Shown: positions 45,208 through 54,621, numbered from the stretch's first letter. The stretch is DNA of 64,000 nucleotides from Paenibacillus pabuli (GCF_023101145.1 NZ_CP073714.1:4464001-4528000); one strand, 5' to 3'. The notes: generated by a model from the letters alone, not told the origin. Numbers and translations: made by a program.

Positions 45208-45735
45208 ATGGTTAACAGACCAGCTACAGAGGAGTATGCAGCTTTTTATGAAGGCTACATCCAGCTTGTTCCTGAAGGGAACATTATCGAACGGTTGGAG
45301 CGACAGGCCAACATCGTACATATGCTGCTTTCTACAATGTCAGAAGAGCAGGCAAATTATCGTTACGCCGAAGGCAAATGGAGCGTGAAAGAGGTCATTG
45401 GCCACCTCACGGATAACGAACGCATCATGAGCAGCCGCCTGTTACGCATCGCCAGAGGAGATAAAGCGAATCATCCCGGCTACGATCAGGACGTGCTTAT
45501 GCAGACCCATCCCTTCGATGCGTATACCGTGGCCGATTTAAACGAAGAATATGCCGTCACACGCCGCTCAACCATTCTTATGCTCCGTCGCCTTATGCCA
45601 GAGGCTTGGCTCCGCAAAGGAATCGTTAGTGATAACCCTGCTTCGGCTCGATCGATCGCCTATATTATCGCTGGACATGAGCTCCACCATTTGTCGGTGT
45701 TACGCGATCGATATTCGCTGAATGTGAAACTATAA
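45208..45735 (+). CDS. DinB-fold (DUF664-type) metal-binding protein
   Basis: The 175-residue four-helix-bundle protein carries WSVKEVIGHLTDNER and the C-terminal AGHELHHLSVLRDRY, which supply the three metal-binding His of the DinB/YfiT family. Members include thiol-dependent S-transferases and damage-inducible proteins of unknown function. ATG follows GGAGG by 7 nt. The neighbouring genes give no functional link. Confidence 0.82.
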   Translation: MVNRPATEEYAAFYEGYIQLVPEGNIIERLERQANIVHMLLSTMSEEQANYRYAEGKWSVKEVIGHLTDNERIMSSRLLRIARGDKANHPGYDQDVLMQTHPFDAYTVADLNEEYAVTRRSTILMLRRLMPEAWLRKGIVSDNPASARSIAYIIAGHELHHLSVLRDRYSLNVKL

Positions 45736-45844
45736 TCGACACAACGACCAAACGAAATGTGACCCGACAGATGTTCTATGGCTTCTTCCTAAATGAGGAC
45801 GTACACTCGGATGACTTTATTGGTTTATCAGCATACACACTAAA

Positions 45845-45888
45845 CGGAGCAAGTCCTGATCCTTCATTCGGGACCCATACTTGCTCCG
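45845..45888 (-). terminator. Hairpin downstream of the nitronate monooxygenase gene
   Basis: Arms cggagcaagt (45845-45854) and acttgctccg (45879-45888) form a 10-bp perfect stem. The T tract on the minus strand is weak (TTTAG). Confidence 0.45.
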
Positions 45889-45926
45889 CCAACCATACAA
45901 AAGTCTTCTCTCGTTTAGTCATTCAT

Positions 45927-47006
45927 TTAGAATGAAATGATACCTCTGGCCTCTTCTACAATTTGATTAATGATATCGCCCGCAGCGTGGTTATCGGTTA
46001 ACATTCTGGTTCCCTGACCTGCCCAAAGAGCCATATACTCTGGATTGTTTTGCTTAGCAGAAGCATTTCTGATCTCTCGAGTTAATGTGTTTTGGGTAGG
46101 GAAGGTTAGCGGTTTAGTAAGGGATGCTTCCCAATGTTGTATAAAGTCATTCTTTATTCCACGCGCTGGGCGTCCTGAAAATGCATTTGTAATTACAGTG
46201 CTCTCCTCTGTACTGTCAAGTAACGCGCGTTTATATACCTCATGTGCGCCAGACTCTGCTGATGTCAAAAAACGGGTTCCCATTTGTACACCTTGTGCTC
46301 CTAAAGCAAGTGAAGCCACCAACCCCCTGCCATCCATTATTCCGCCGGCAGCAATGACAGGAATATGGACATGATCTACAACTTGTGGGACAAGGGCCAT
46401 AGTTCCGATATTGGCTCCGCTGGGCCGAGATGATACATCAAAAGTTCCCCGATGCCCACCTGCTTCACTCCCTTGTGCAACAATGACATCACATCCTCGC
46501 TTCTCCGCTTGAACAGCTTCCTCTACCGTTGTGACCTTACTCATGATTTTGATCCCTAGCGATTTTACCTTTTGCATATGATGCTCGGAAAGTAGTCCAA
46601 AAGTGGTACTGATAATCGGAACTTTTTCCTCCAACAAGATGCCCAGCTGTTCTTCAAAATGATTGGATGTACGTATTTCATCTTGAGTACGTTTCTTCAC
46701 ACCCAAGTTCTCTCGAATCGGGTTCAACTCTTCGTTTACTGCATCAAAATTCGTATAGTGATCCGGTCCAACATGAGCAAAAATATTTACGGCAAACGCT
46801 GCGTTCGTCCGCTTTTTGATCTCGTGTATGGCATCTCTTAACTCCTGGGGAGTCATGTACGCAGCTCCAAGTGTTCCTAATCCCCCGGCATTGGAAACCG
46901 CAGCCACTAGTGGAGCCATATTGGGAATCCCCGCCATTCCTGAGAGAACGATTGGATAACGAATATTGAAGATTTGACAGAGCTTACTGTTTAATTGAAT
47001 AGGCAT
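45927..47006 (-). CDS. Nitronate monooxygenase (NMO/2-nitropropane dioxygenase family)
   Basis: The 359-residue FMN-dependent TIM-barrel enzyme oxidises alkyl nitronates such as propionate 3-nitronate. FMN-binding and family motifs are PIVLSGMAGIPNMAPLVAAV, GSEAGGHRG (catalytic His), IPVIAAGGIMDGRG and LGAQGVQMGTRFL. I start at the ATG after AAAGGAGG; the frame reaches 7 codons further. It is monocistronic and has no obvious partner. Confidence 0.88.
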   Translation of the reverse strand: MPIQLNSKLCQIFNIRYPIVLSGMAGIPNMAPLVAAVSNAGGLGTLGAAYMTPQELRDAIHEIKKRTNAAFAVNIFAHVGPDHYTNFDAVNEELNPIRENLGVKKRTQDEIRTSNHFEEQLGILLEEKVPIISTTFGLLSEHHMQKVKSLGIKIMSKVTTVEEAVQAEKRGCDVIVAQGSEAGGHRGTFDVSSRPSGANIGTMALVPQVVDHVHIPVIAAGGIMDGRGLVASLALGAQGVQMGTRFLTSAESGAHEVYKRALLDSTEESTVITNAFSGRPARGIKNDFIQHWEASLTKPLTFPTQNTLTREIRNASAKQNNPEYMALWAGQGTRMLTDNHAAGDIINQIVEEARGIISF

Positions 47007-47118
47007 CAAGGTTTCCTCCTTTAACAATCCAGCTTCCTTTCTTCATAGTTTACACCGGGTTTATCCATTTTGTATAATTTGTAAATTGTTAATCTGATTA
47101 AAAACTTACGTAATAAGA

Positions 47119-47147
47119 CAAAAAAAGCCGCTAAAACAGCAGCTTTT
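47119..47147 (-). terminator. Terminator of the 47190-48155 gene pair
   Basis: Arms aaaagccgct (47123-47132) and agcagctttt (47138-47147) pair with one mismatch, and six Ts follow on the minus strand. Confidence 0.7.
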
Positions 47148-47189
47148 AATGGGAGTATCTTTGTTTCTTCCACATGCCTTTTACCCATT

Positions 47190-47654
47190 CTAATATTCTT
47201 TCTTGATTACAAAATACGAGCCGCGAATGGTTCCAGCTAACTTAGATTTCTGTCTGGCAAACTTAAACTTCCCTTCTAACTCCGCTGGTATTTCCATCCC
47301 TTCAGAAAGTTTAAAACCAACGGCTCTTTTCTTAGGGTCATCGACTGTATACATGACATTGAGACCAAGTCCATCTTCATAAAAGACGTAGGAAAATTGA
47401 ATGTTTTCCACTTGAAAAGCCGACGTTTCCAAAGGCTTGGCCGAAAATTCAATATCACGTTCTTCCTTCAAAATTCGTTTCACGTAATCAAGAGTATCCT
47501 GGCTTTCACTAGCGGGCACAACCGTAAATTCATGCTTATATTTATTCATAAAATAACGGGCTTCGTTCGCACGCAAACCAGCAAGTGCGGCTGCTACCGG
47601 TGAAGACTCTAATCCAGCCGTAGATACATTTTTGAAATCAACAATATATGACAT
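47190..47654 (-). CDS. Hypothetical protein (154 residues)
   Basis: Not recognised. The protein is soluble and charged, with no signal peptide or membrane helix. It starts MSYIVDFKNVSTAGLESSPVA, has a helical stretch (AALAGLRANEARYFMNKY) and then beta-rich segments (FQVENIQFSYVFYEDGLGLN, FKFARQKSKLAGTIRGSYF). ATG follows AGGAGA. It begins 18 nt after the stop of the effector-binding protein gene, so they form an operon divergent from a WYL regulator. Confidence 0.65.
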   Translation of the reverse strand: MSYIVDFKNVSTAGLESSPVAAALAGLRANEARYFMNKYKHEFTVVPASESQDTLDYVKRILKEERDIEFSAKPLETSAFQVENIQFSYVFYEDGLGLNVMYTVDDPKKRAVGFKLSEGMEIPAELEGKFKFARQKSKLAGTIRGSYFVIKKEY

Positions 47655-47672
47655 TCAAATCTCTCCTACTCG

Positions 47673-48155
47673 TTATTTCCTAACTACAGGAATCCACATT
47701 TCACCATACACCAAGCCGTTTCGCTGTCCCATCTCTACCGTTGTATTTGGTCCGCCAACATAAGCGTAATTTTTTTCTTGTGGCAGGACTTGACCAAAAG
47801 CAACACCCGTAAGGTTGTTACTCAACTCCTCAGCTGTTGTCCCTTCCCCCTTAACCACCAGGTATTCACCCTTAGGGAATTGGATCACTCTGGTGGCTTC
47901 TGGCAGTGTTTCTTCTGTCATGACACCTGCATAATGCATCATCTTGTTATTCACCGCTTCATTCACAGCAAAAATGTAGTCATTGGTCGCAATAGTTTTT
48001 AAAGAATCCAGGCTTCCATCTGCTTTCACAGTGGACCAAAAATCAGCCTTTTCCTTGTTAATACCAGCATAGTCGGTGTAGTCGCTCTTAAGCTCCGTTC
48101 CAATACCTAACACAATAAAGCTGTCTTTTTCTTCAAAATGATAATTACTCATCAT
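47673..48155 (-). CDS. GyrI-like/AraC effector-binding-domain protein
   Basis: The 160-residue protein has the stand-alone GyrI-like small-molecule-binding fold (SOUL/AraC effector domain): alternating strands including YHFEEKDSFIVLGIGTEL, YAGVMTEE, ATRVIQFPKGEYLVVKG and GLVYGEMWIPVV. Relatives bind or sequester drugs and hydrophobic ligands. The start is one of two adjacent ATGs, 8 nt after GAGGA; an upstream GTG is too close to it. It is the first gene of a pair divergent from the WYL regulator. Confidence 0.72.
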   Translation of the reverse strand: MMSNYHFEEKDSFIVLGIGTELKSDYTDYAGINKEKADFWSTVKADGSLDSLKTIATNDYIFAVNEAVNNKMMHYAGVMTEETLPEATRVIQFPKGEYLVVKGEGTTAEELSNNLTGVAFGQVLPQEKNYAYVGGPNTTVEMGQRNGLVYGEMWIPVVRK

Positions 48156-48260
48156 GAACACCGTCCTCTTTAAATTTATCAGTGGATTTGTCTTTTCACT
48201 TGATGGGTTTATAATAACTTTAAATCATGTCAAATTATGATACTGTTTAGGGGTGGTCCG

Positions 48261-49223
48261 ATGAAAAAAGTTGAACGGATTAATATCATCATGAGGTATA
48301 TCAACAACCGCGCCCATTTTACCATTTCTGAAATCATGCGGGAATTTAACATCTCACGTTCGACCGCTATTCGAGATATTAGAGAAATTGAAGCCATGGG
48401 CATGCCGCTTGTCGCTGAAGTTGGGAGAGATGGGGGTTATTTTGTCATGAACAACTCTGTCCTGCCCACAGTCCGCTTTACCGATAACGAAATCAAAGCT
48501 CTCTTTATTGCCTTTATGGCAACCAGGAATCAACAACTCCCTTTTCTAAAGAGCCGTCAGTCTTTAACCGAAAAGTTACTGGGTCTCATCTCCAAAAATC
48601 AGCAGGATGACCTGGTTCTTTTAAATCAAATCTTGCTTTTTGAAGGAACCAACCCACACAATCCCGACTTGCTTGATCTCTCAGATCTGCCCCACCCTAT
48701 GTTAGAAAAACTCATTCAGATTCTTCTTATTGAGAGTTATTTGTTAATTACCGTCAAAGAAGAGAAGGAAATAAAGTCTTATCCGATTTATCTTCTGCAC
48801 CTTTATCGTGAAAAAAGTCTATGGCTCATTGAAGGCTTTGATTTAGAAGAAGAAAAGAGACAGATTTTATCTGTCGATAATCTCATCCATATAGAATCAT
48901 TCCCTGCGAAAAAAAAGGTAAGTAAGAAAAAGATTTTAGAACAGCTAGGTAAGCAGGAAGAAGCTATTAACTTTGTTATCGAACTTGGTCCAAAGGCCAT
49001 TGCCCAATTCAAGAAATATCATCCTTTACAGTTTTCGCTTTCCTATACGAACCCTTACCAAACAACAGCCATAATAAAGACGTTTATCAATATTCATCAT
49101 TCAGAAGAATTAACCGAAATAACCAACTGGCTGCTTTTCTTAGGTGGAGATATCAAGGTCAAGGAGATGCCAGAAGAAATTTTAGCATTTGTACAAGAGA
49201 GATTAAGCTTATACTGCCCCTAA
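48261..49223 (+). CDS. WYL-domain transcriptional regulator (YafY-type)
   Basis: The 320-residue protein has an N-terminal HTH (IMRYINNRAHFTISEIMREF, SRSTAIRDIREIEAMGMPL) and a WYL-type ligand domain with YLLHLYREKSLWLIEGFD. It is divergent from the effector-binding protein gene and probably regulates that pair. ATG 48261 is 4 nt after GGGGTGG; the frame opens 8 codons earlier. Confidence 0.82.
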   Translation: MKKVERINIIMRYINNRAHFTISEIMREFNISRSTAIRDIREIEAMGMPLVAEVGRDGGYFVMNNSVLPTVRFTDNEIKALFIAFMATRNQQLPFLKSRQSLTEKLLGLISKNQQDDLVLLNQILLFEGTNPHNPDLLDLSDLPHPMLEKLIQILLIESYLLITVKEEKEIKSYPIYLLHLYREKSLWLIEGFDLEEEKRQILSVDNLIHIESFPAKKKVSKKKILEQLGKQEEAINFVIELGPKAIAQFKKYHPLQFSLSYTNPYQTTAIIKTFINIHHSEELTEITNWLLFLGGDIKVKEMPEEILAFVQERLSLYCP

Positions 49224-49364
49224 TTAGGGGATAGCTACATCCAAATCTCTGGGAGCATGGCTGTGCTTTTATTATCTGCTGTTTTTATCAAGATCAAACT
49301 AAGGGACATTATCCCAATTGTCCATCGAAAGAAGAAACCTAAGGTAACGTTTAGCGATTCATAA
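49224..49364 (+). pseudogene. Possible C-terminal remnant of a membrane transporter
   Basis: Directly after the WYL stop the same frame stays open for 46 codons. It contains ISGSMAVLLLSAVFIKIK followed by a basic tail RKKKPK and a stop. This looks like the last helix and cytoplasmic tail of an MFS-type transporter. No ribosome binding site or upstream helices exist. I read it as a relic or coincidence. Confidence 0.35.
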
Positions 49365-49455
49365 AATAAAAACGTATTGAGGAATACCTCTTCAACATAA
49401 CTCCATAATCGAGCAATCTGCGATTTTTTAGCAACTTAAGATCAGTAATTTGATT

Positions 49456-49971
49456 TCATCTAAAGTGCAATAAGATATCATTCACAGATTGCTCAGGTGA
49501 CTGCTCCGAACTATCCAGCCAAAATCCGATTTGAGGCGTTTCTCGCAAAAAATCTGAATACAGATTCTCTACCATGAATCCAGAGTACCCAACTTTTCCT
49601 CTTGATTTTTCACGCTCTTTTACCACCTCTACCTTTGGACACAGCACAACTAACTGAACCGGGTAATCTTTTAACTCCTCCATCATATAGACTAATTCCC
49701 CACCATAGTAATTATCCTGCAAAACAACAGAAAAACCATTCTCATAATAGGTTTTTGAGGCATTTGCCGCTAACTGATAACGCAAATATAATTGACGGAC
49801 TGCTTCTTCCGACGGTTCAGCGGACATGTCTTCGCGTCCTGATACAATCATGCGACGGAATATATCTCCACGCAGATGCACAGCTTTTTCCAGCTTCGAA
49901 GCCAGCAGCTCCGCTACTGTTGACTTTCCAGAAGCCATTACGCCTGTAATTAAGTAAATCACTTTTTCCAT
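49456..49971 (-). CDS. P-loop kinase-like ATPase (AAA/NMP-kinase fold)
   Basis: The 171-residue protein has Walker A GVMASGKST, LID-like and substrate segments (HLRGDIFRRMIVSGRED, NYYGGELVYMMEEL) and VVLCPKVEVVKEREKSRGK. Its size and layout match small NMP/shikimate-kinase-like proteins related to chloramphenicol phosphotransferase. The substrate is unknown. ATG follows AAGGAG. The upstream gap to the WYL gene is 76 bp. Confidence 0.75.
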   Translation of the reverse strand: MEKVIYLITGVMASGKSTVAELLASKLEKAVHLRGDIFRRMIVSGREDMSAEPSEEAVRQLYLRYQLAANASKTYYENGFSVVLQDNYYGGELVYMMEELKDYPVQLVVLCPKVEVVKEREKSRGKVGYSGFMVENLYSDFLRETPQIGFWLDSSEQSPEQSVNDILLHFR

Positions 49972-50047
49972 AGTTAACTGCTCCTTCTTTTCATTATAAG
50001 AAACAACCCTTTACAAAGCAGAAACATGCAACAGAATTAGATTTAGA

Positions 50048-50962
50048 TTAATGGGCATATTTATTTACCATCGCATTTAGAAACTCTCGAAATTCTTCAA
50101 CATATGCTTTAGGTTCTATAATTTCCAAGTCCGTTCCGAAGCCAGCTAAAAACTGGAATCCAAAGTCGTTTTGCGGCAAATCTATTTCGGCTATTAGGAG
50201 TTCAGAATTATAGGCTTCAATCCTTTTTTGACCGTATCTTTCAATAAAATGATCTTTTATTCGATGTGTAATCGATGCTTTAATTGTGATTAGTTTTGGT
50301 TGATAATATTGTTCTGCTTTCTGCTCAGTCACATAGTCTCTGGCAACAAAGGTTTTAATATCCATATTCAGATTTTCCGTTCTAGACATTTTAAACGTTC
50401 GATACTCCATTCGTTCTAAACAAAACCCCTTCAAATACCAACTCATTTCTCTAAAATGAAGCTGGTATGGCTCGACCCTTCTCTTTGTTTTGACTCCACT
50501 TCGATCTATATAATCGAATGTAAGCAACCTTCCTTGCACTATTGCTTCCTGACATGTTTTTAAGATTTGGGCAATCTCAGGACGGCCATCCCAATTATAA
50601 AATGAAAGTTGAATCGTACGTCCCACATTCGTTAAACCGATCATCGATTCAATTTTTTTAAGCGTTGATTCTACTTCATCACTAAATAAAATTTTTCCTA
50701 ATCCGCCCAGTGCAGTTAGTATGTTTTCTAAGTCTTTACTACTTAAAAGTCGTTTGTCTATTTTGTATTCATCCATAATTCCGTATCCGCCGTTCACTCC
50801 ATTAATAGAATAAATGGGAATGTTAGATAATCCGAGTGTTTCCATATCACGTAGAATCGTTCTTTTTGACACATTGAATAATTTGGCGAATTCGGTGGCT
50901 GAAACCACATTCTTTTGCAGCAAGATCATTATGATGGATATTAATCTTTCAATCTTATTCAT
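50048..50962 (-). CDS. WYL-domain transcriptional regulator (YafY-type), second copy
   Basis: The 304-residue protein has an N-terminal HTH (VSATEFAKLFNVSKRTILRDM) and a WYL domain (LTFDYIDRSGVKTKRRVEPY, SWYLKGFCLERMEYRTFKMSR). It is divergent from the VOC gene at 51072 and probably regulates it. ATG is about 5 nt after GAGGAG. It differs in sequence from the WYL regulator at 48261. Confidence 0.85.
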   Translation of the reverse strand: MNKIERLISIIMILLQKNVVSATEFAKLFNVSKRTILRDMETLGLSNIPIYSINGVNGGYGIMDEYKIDKRLLSSKDLENILTALGGLGKILFSDEVESTLKKIESMIGLTNVGRTIQLSFYNWDGRPEIAQILKTCQEAIVQGRLLTFDYIDRSGVKTKRRVEPYQLHFREMSWYLKGFCLERMEYRTFKMSRTENLNMDIKTFVARDYVTEQKAEQYYQPKLITIKASITHRIKDHFIERYGQKRIEAYNSELLIAEIDLPQNDFGFQFLAGFGTDLEIIEPKAYVEEFREFLNAMVNKYAH

Positions 50963-51071
50963 AGTACTCCTCTTTAGTTAAAAAAAATTTGAATATAGCT
51001 ATAAAAGATGACATTAAAGCTGTCACCTATTATAGCTTACAATTCATGTATTACAAGAAGGAGGTTTTATC

Positions 51072-51536
51072 ATGTCAGTTATCGCATATTTGAATTTTGA
51101 TGGGAACACAGAGCAGGTCATCGCGTTTTATTCAGAAGCTTTAAACGCAAGTGAAGTAAAAAAAGTGAAATTCAAGGATTTTTCACAAGATCCAAATTAC
51201 CCTTTGCCAGAAAATGAGTTAAATATGATTATGGAGTCATCGTTAGAATTTGCAGGTGGAAAAATAATGATGTCGGATATACTTCCTTCGATGAAGAACG
51301 TAACAGGTGAGTTGGTTAAAGGTAACAATGTAATCATTAGCATCATTATTGATGATAAGCAGACAATGGAAAATTACTTTTCTAATTTGTCTGTAGGTGG
51401 CTATGTAATCATGCCTTTATCAGAAATGCCTTGGTCTTCCTGCTTCGGAATGTTGGTTGATAAATTTGGTGTCGTTTGGAAATTTAATAGCGACGCTGAT
51501 ATATTCCTTGATAGCGTAATTTCTAGCAAAGAGTAA
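51072..51536 (+). CDS. VOC (glyoxalase/PhnB-like) superfamily protein
   Basis: The 154-residue protein has the paired beta-alpha-beta-beta-beta units of the VOC fold, with the PhnB-type start IAYLNFDGNTEQVIAFYSEALN, SLEFAGGKIMMSDILP and C-terminal CFGMLVDKFGVVWKFN. Functions in this family range from drug binding to isomerisation, and none can be assigned here. ATG follows AAGGAGG. It is divergent from a WYL regulator. Confidence 0.85.
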   Translation: MSVIAYLNFDGNTEQVIAFYSEALNASEVKKVKFKDFSQDPNYPLPENELNMIMESSLEFAGGKIMMSDILPSMKNVTGELVKGNNVIISIIIDDKQTMENYFSNLSVGGYVIMPLSEMPWSSCFGMLVDKFGVVWKFNSDADIFLDSVISSKE

Positions 51537-51607
51537 CTCTTTCTATAAAAGAGATTAAGGTTTTAAGCTTGCTGCTGTTCTCGTTCTCAAACTTTGAAAG
51601 TTCAAAT

Positions 51608-51657
51608 AGCTCAAAGCCCGTATATGCTCAACTTGAGCACTGTGTGGGCTTTGAGCT
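51608..51657. terminator. Large inverted repeat between VOC gene and anti-sigma gene
   Basis: Arms agctcaaagccc (51608-51619) and gggctttgagct (51646-51657) are a 12-bp perfect inverted repeat with an inner GCTCA/TGAGC pairing. It lies between convergent genes. T tracts are weak on both sides, so terminator function is likely but unproven. Confidence 0.5.
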
Positions 51658-51765
51658 ATCTTGATTTCATACGACTAGTTAGTGGTTAGCCCATCTGCTC
51701 CTGCAGCTTTTGATTCAGCACGAAGTAAATCTCCTAATCATAATTCATCTTTAACTGGCTCCACT

Positions 51766-52737
51766 TTACTCGCTCAGATTGTTCCAGAACGCTTGGAAGG
51801 CACCTTTCTCCATTTCGAAGAATACCGGTACATTGCCGTAGCGAACCAGACCTTCCCCGAACAGAACCAGTTGGACCTGTGTCTTATCTTCAAGCGTCAG
51901 GTAAATGATTTTGCGATCTTCTTGCCCGTAAAGGCGCTCCTCCAGTTCCGGGCTCGTTGCTATCGGTTTAGCCACATATAGCGCTGAAATAAAGCTGTTT
52001 AGCGATTTATCCGCTGCAAGCGGCTGCAACTGCTGCAAGCCATTGTTCCAGCTGGCGAAGGTCTCCCACTGCGCTGAAGTGACGTTGCCTTCGAGATGTA
52101 GCTTGCCGATGAGATCTGCGCCGCTGCCGATGGTAATGCCGTTGTTCTGGTCAAATAGTTGAGCATACACCTCGCCATCAATCTCGGTGTAGGACATGAT
52201 GCGGAAGTCCGTGTCATAGCCGTTAACCGCGTAGATGTCCGCTTCTCCAATATTGGAGGCCAGTTCCGTGTATTTATTTTGGTCGCTCAACTCATCAATG
52301 CCACCAGTCGTAGTCCCCAGCTTCTCGCCTCGCAGGACAAGCGCATCCGCACCGGCAAGCGATGTTGCGGACTGCGTATAAACTTTTCCCTGATAAACGA
52401 CTAGTTGAAGCATATTGGCCATTTTGCCACTCCCCTTTGAACCTGGCAGCTCCATCTTCGGAATCATCACCGGGTCGAATGACGTGACCGGAGTGACCTG
52501 TGCCACTTGCGTCACTGGCGCGGCCGGTCCGCTCACTTGCTTCCATATGCTTGGCGCCGCGAGTCCAATACTGGCAGCGATGACGACGCTTGCTGCAATA
52601 TAAAGAGGTTTTCGCTCGCGTTTTTGCTCATGACGTTGTGTGTTCAAAGTACGCTCTATCCGTTTTTTCATTTGGTCGTTCGTTTTCATCTGATCCACCG
52701 CTTTCTTATAGTTTCGTTTGAATTGTTCCTCTTTCAT
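51766..52737 (-). CDS. Membrane-anchored anti-sigma-like protein
   Basis: The 323-residue protein has a charged cytoplasmic N-terminus (about 1-43), one membrane helix (PLYIAASVVIAASIGLAAP) and an extracellular domain of about 250 residues. It overlaps the ECF sigma gene by 4 nt, which is the usual arrangement for a sigma factor and its membrane anti-sigma. No classic zinc-binding His/Cys motif is present in the N-terminus, so it belongs to a less common class. The inducing stress is unknown. Confidence 0.75.
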   Translation of the reverse strand: MKEEQFKRNYKKAVDQMKTNDQMKKRIERTLNTQRHEQKRERKPLYIAASVVIAASIGLAAPSIWKQVSGPAAPVTQVAQVTPVTSFDPVMIPKMELPGSKGSGKMANMLQLVVYQGKVYTQSATSLAGADALVLRGEKLGTTTGGIDELSDQNKYTELASNIGEADIYAVNGYDTDFRIMSYTEIDGEVYAQLFDQNNGITIGSGADLIGKLHLEGNVTSAQWETFASWNNGLQQLQPLAADKSLNSFISALYVAKPIATSPELEERLYGQEDRKIIYLTLEDKTQVQLVLFGEGLVRYGNVPVFFEMEKGAFQAFWNNLSE

Positions 52738-53228
52738 TGGGGTTCTTCTCCTTCCAGCTCCAGTTTTAACAGCTGTCTTCCCCGCTTCAATCGCATCTTC
52801 ACCGCAGACTCGCTGATCTGCAGAATCTCACCGATTTCCCGGATCGGATAATCTTCGTAATAGTACAAATGAACCACCGATCTATATTTGACGGGCAGTG
52901 ACAGTACGAGTTCGATCAGCGCCTGATCTTCGGGGTCGTCTGTCGTATGGGAATCTGCTCCCTCCAACTTGACCTCCCGTTTGCGCCAGCCTCTGCCTAA
53001 TAAGGATTTACAATGATTGGTGATGACCCGGATCAACCATGCTTTCTGATGTTCTTCATCGTTGAACGTAGGGGCTTTTTCTATTAACTTGATAAAGGTA
53101 TCCTGAGTGGCTTCCTCCGCGTCCTCTCTTCTGCCGAGATGCACCATGGCAATTCGGAACAGCGTATCCGCGTAAGTCTCATAGACTTTCATCACATGAT
53201 CTCCCCGTTGGGGCACTGATCGCTGCAT
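52734..53228 (-). CDS. ECF-type RNA polymerase sigma factor
   Basis: The 164-residue factor has region 2 (YADTLFRIAMVHLGR, DAEEATQDTFIKL) and region 4 (YPIREIGEILQISESAVKMR). I keep the first ATG (AAAGGAGG about 11 nt upstream) because the N-terminus RGDHVMKVYETYADT aligns with other ECF factors; an ATG 12 codons later is weaker. It overlaps the anti-sigma gene and probably autoregulates. Confidence 0.88.
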   Translation of the reverse strand: MQRSVPQRGDHVMKVYETYADTLFRIAMVHLGRREDAEEATQDTFIKLIEKAPTFNDEEHQKAWLIRVITNHCKSLLGRGWRKREVKLEGADSHTTDDPEDQALIELVLSLPVKYRSVVHLYYYEDYPIREIGEILQISESAVKMRLKRGRQLLKLELEGEEPQ

Positions 53229-53326
53229 GGTTGTTCTGCCCTCCTTTATATCTCTAACACTCTCAAGGACGGCATTTGGTCACATTTTGTTGTAAATTTA
53301 TTGTTTTGATGTATTAAATTTAGACA

Positions 53327-53353
53327 AACAAAAAGCCGTCATTATGACGGCTT
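53327..53353 (-). terminator. Terminator of the Gfo/Idh gene
   Basis: Arms aagccgtcat (53333-53342) and atgacggctt (53344-53353) form a stem (loop pairs open to about 5 nt), followed by a run of Ts on the minus strand. Confidence 0.7.
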
Positions 53354-53401
53354 ACACGATTTAACGCATCTATGGTAGTTACAGCAATAACAGAAAGCGT
53401 G

Positions 53402-54460
53402 TTAAATACTTCTATGGATCACACTTTTGGTCTCTGCTGCTTCAAAAATAGTCTCAATTAATACAAGTACTCTGTGAACTTCATCATTCTTAATTGCAAT
53501 TTCAGATTTCCCTTCGAGTACAGAGACGAAATTTTCATAGAAGCTTTGCTCCTCCAAGTCCGGCTTTTCTATCGCAAACTTTAGTGTGGACTGTTCGGAC
53601 GGCGGTGCCATCGTTTTGGTCAATCCCTGCCCCGCTTGAATTGGTTTCGGCTCTATATGAGCAACATCCGGATTTCGAGTGATAATCTCTCCACTTAAAT
53701 CCCAGTCCCTAATCACTGCAGTACCTTCCGTTCCTTTGAGATACCATCTCGGTAACTTCACATAATTGGTCGTTCCCACTTCAATAAGTGCTGTCAGGCC
53801 ATCTTTAAACGTTATATAACTCGTAAAACCATCATCCACTTCGGTTCCCAAAATATAACTTAAATTAGCCGCAACACTTTCAATTTGACTATCTGTAATC
53901 TGTAGCAGTTGGTCCAGCAAATGCACGCCCCAATCCAGCAGCATACCTCCACCGTAATCCTTCAGCTGGCGCCAATCGCCGGGAATGCCGTTGGCTCCTT
54001 GAACCCGGGATTCCAAATGGAACAGCTCACCCAAAGTCTTTTTATCAATGATGTCCTTGGCAGTACGGAAATCTTCATCCCAGCGACGATTTTGATGGAC
54101 CGTAAACACGCGTTTCTCCTGGTTTGCTACTTTGACGATATCATTAAAATCCTTGCTGGTTATTGTAACCGGTTTTTCGCAAATTACATGTTTACCAGCC
54201 TGCAGAGCTTGAATTGCTATATCTTTGTGAACATCATTAGGTGTAGCAATCAAAACGATATCCACCAGCTCATCTGTTAGAACAGCATCCAGACTTGCGT
54301 ATGTTTTATATCCGGCTTCCTTACCCAATTCCATCCGATATTCAACAGTATCGTATACCCCAATTACGGAAATCTGTGATACGGGCTCAATTAACTGGCA
54401 ATGATAGCTGCCCATCCCCCCAAAACCAACAATTGCTATATTATAAATTCGTTTATCCAT
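53402..54460 (-). CDS. Gfo/Idh/MocA-family oxidoreductase
   Basis: The 352-residue protein has an NAD(P)-binding Rossmann motif VGFGGMGSYHCQL and the family motif KHVICEKPVT. The C-terminal domain supplies the catalytic-region residues GGGMLLDWGVHLLDQ (conserved D and H). Members oxidise or isomerise inositols and sugars. I start at the ATG 9 nt after GAAAGG; two earlier ATGs lie inside the signal. The gene is co-oriented with the AraC gene at 54622, which may regulate it. Confidence 0.87.
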   Translation of the reverse strand: MDKRIYNIAIVGFGGMGSYHCQLIEPVSQISVIGVYDTVEYRMELGKEAGYKTYASLDAVLTDELVDIVLIATPNDVHKDIAIQALQAGKHVICEKPVTITSKDFNDIVKVANQEKRVFTVHQNRRWDEDFRTAKDIIDKKTLGELFHLESRVQGANGIPGDWRQLKDYGGGMLLDWGVHLLDQLLQITDSQIESVAANLSYILGTEVDDGFTSYITFKDGLTALIEVGTTNYVKLPRWYLKGTEGTAVIRDWDLSGEIITRNPDVAHIEPKPIQAGQGLTKTMAPPSEQSTLKFAIEKPDLEEQSFYENFVSVLEGKSEIAIKNDEVHRVLVLIETIFEAAETKSVIHRSI

Positions 54461-54621
54461 CTTCATCATCCTTTCCCTTTTGACTATGCCTACATGATAG
54501 ACTTCTCACAGCGAACTTTATGTAAAAAAGAAGAGTGCTGCGACCTTGATTTATGCAAGATGTATAGCACCTCAACTTGTTTAATACCCTTATCATACAA
54601 GTCTCATAAAAGACTATCTTC

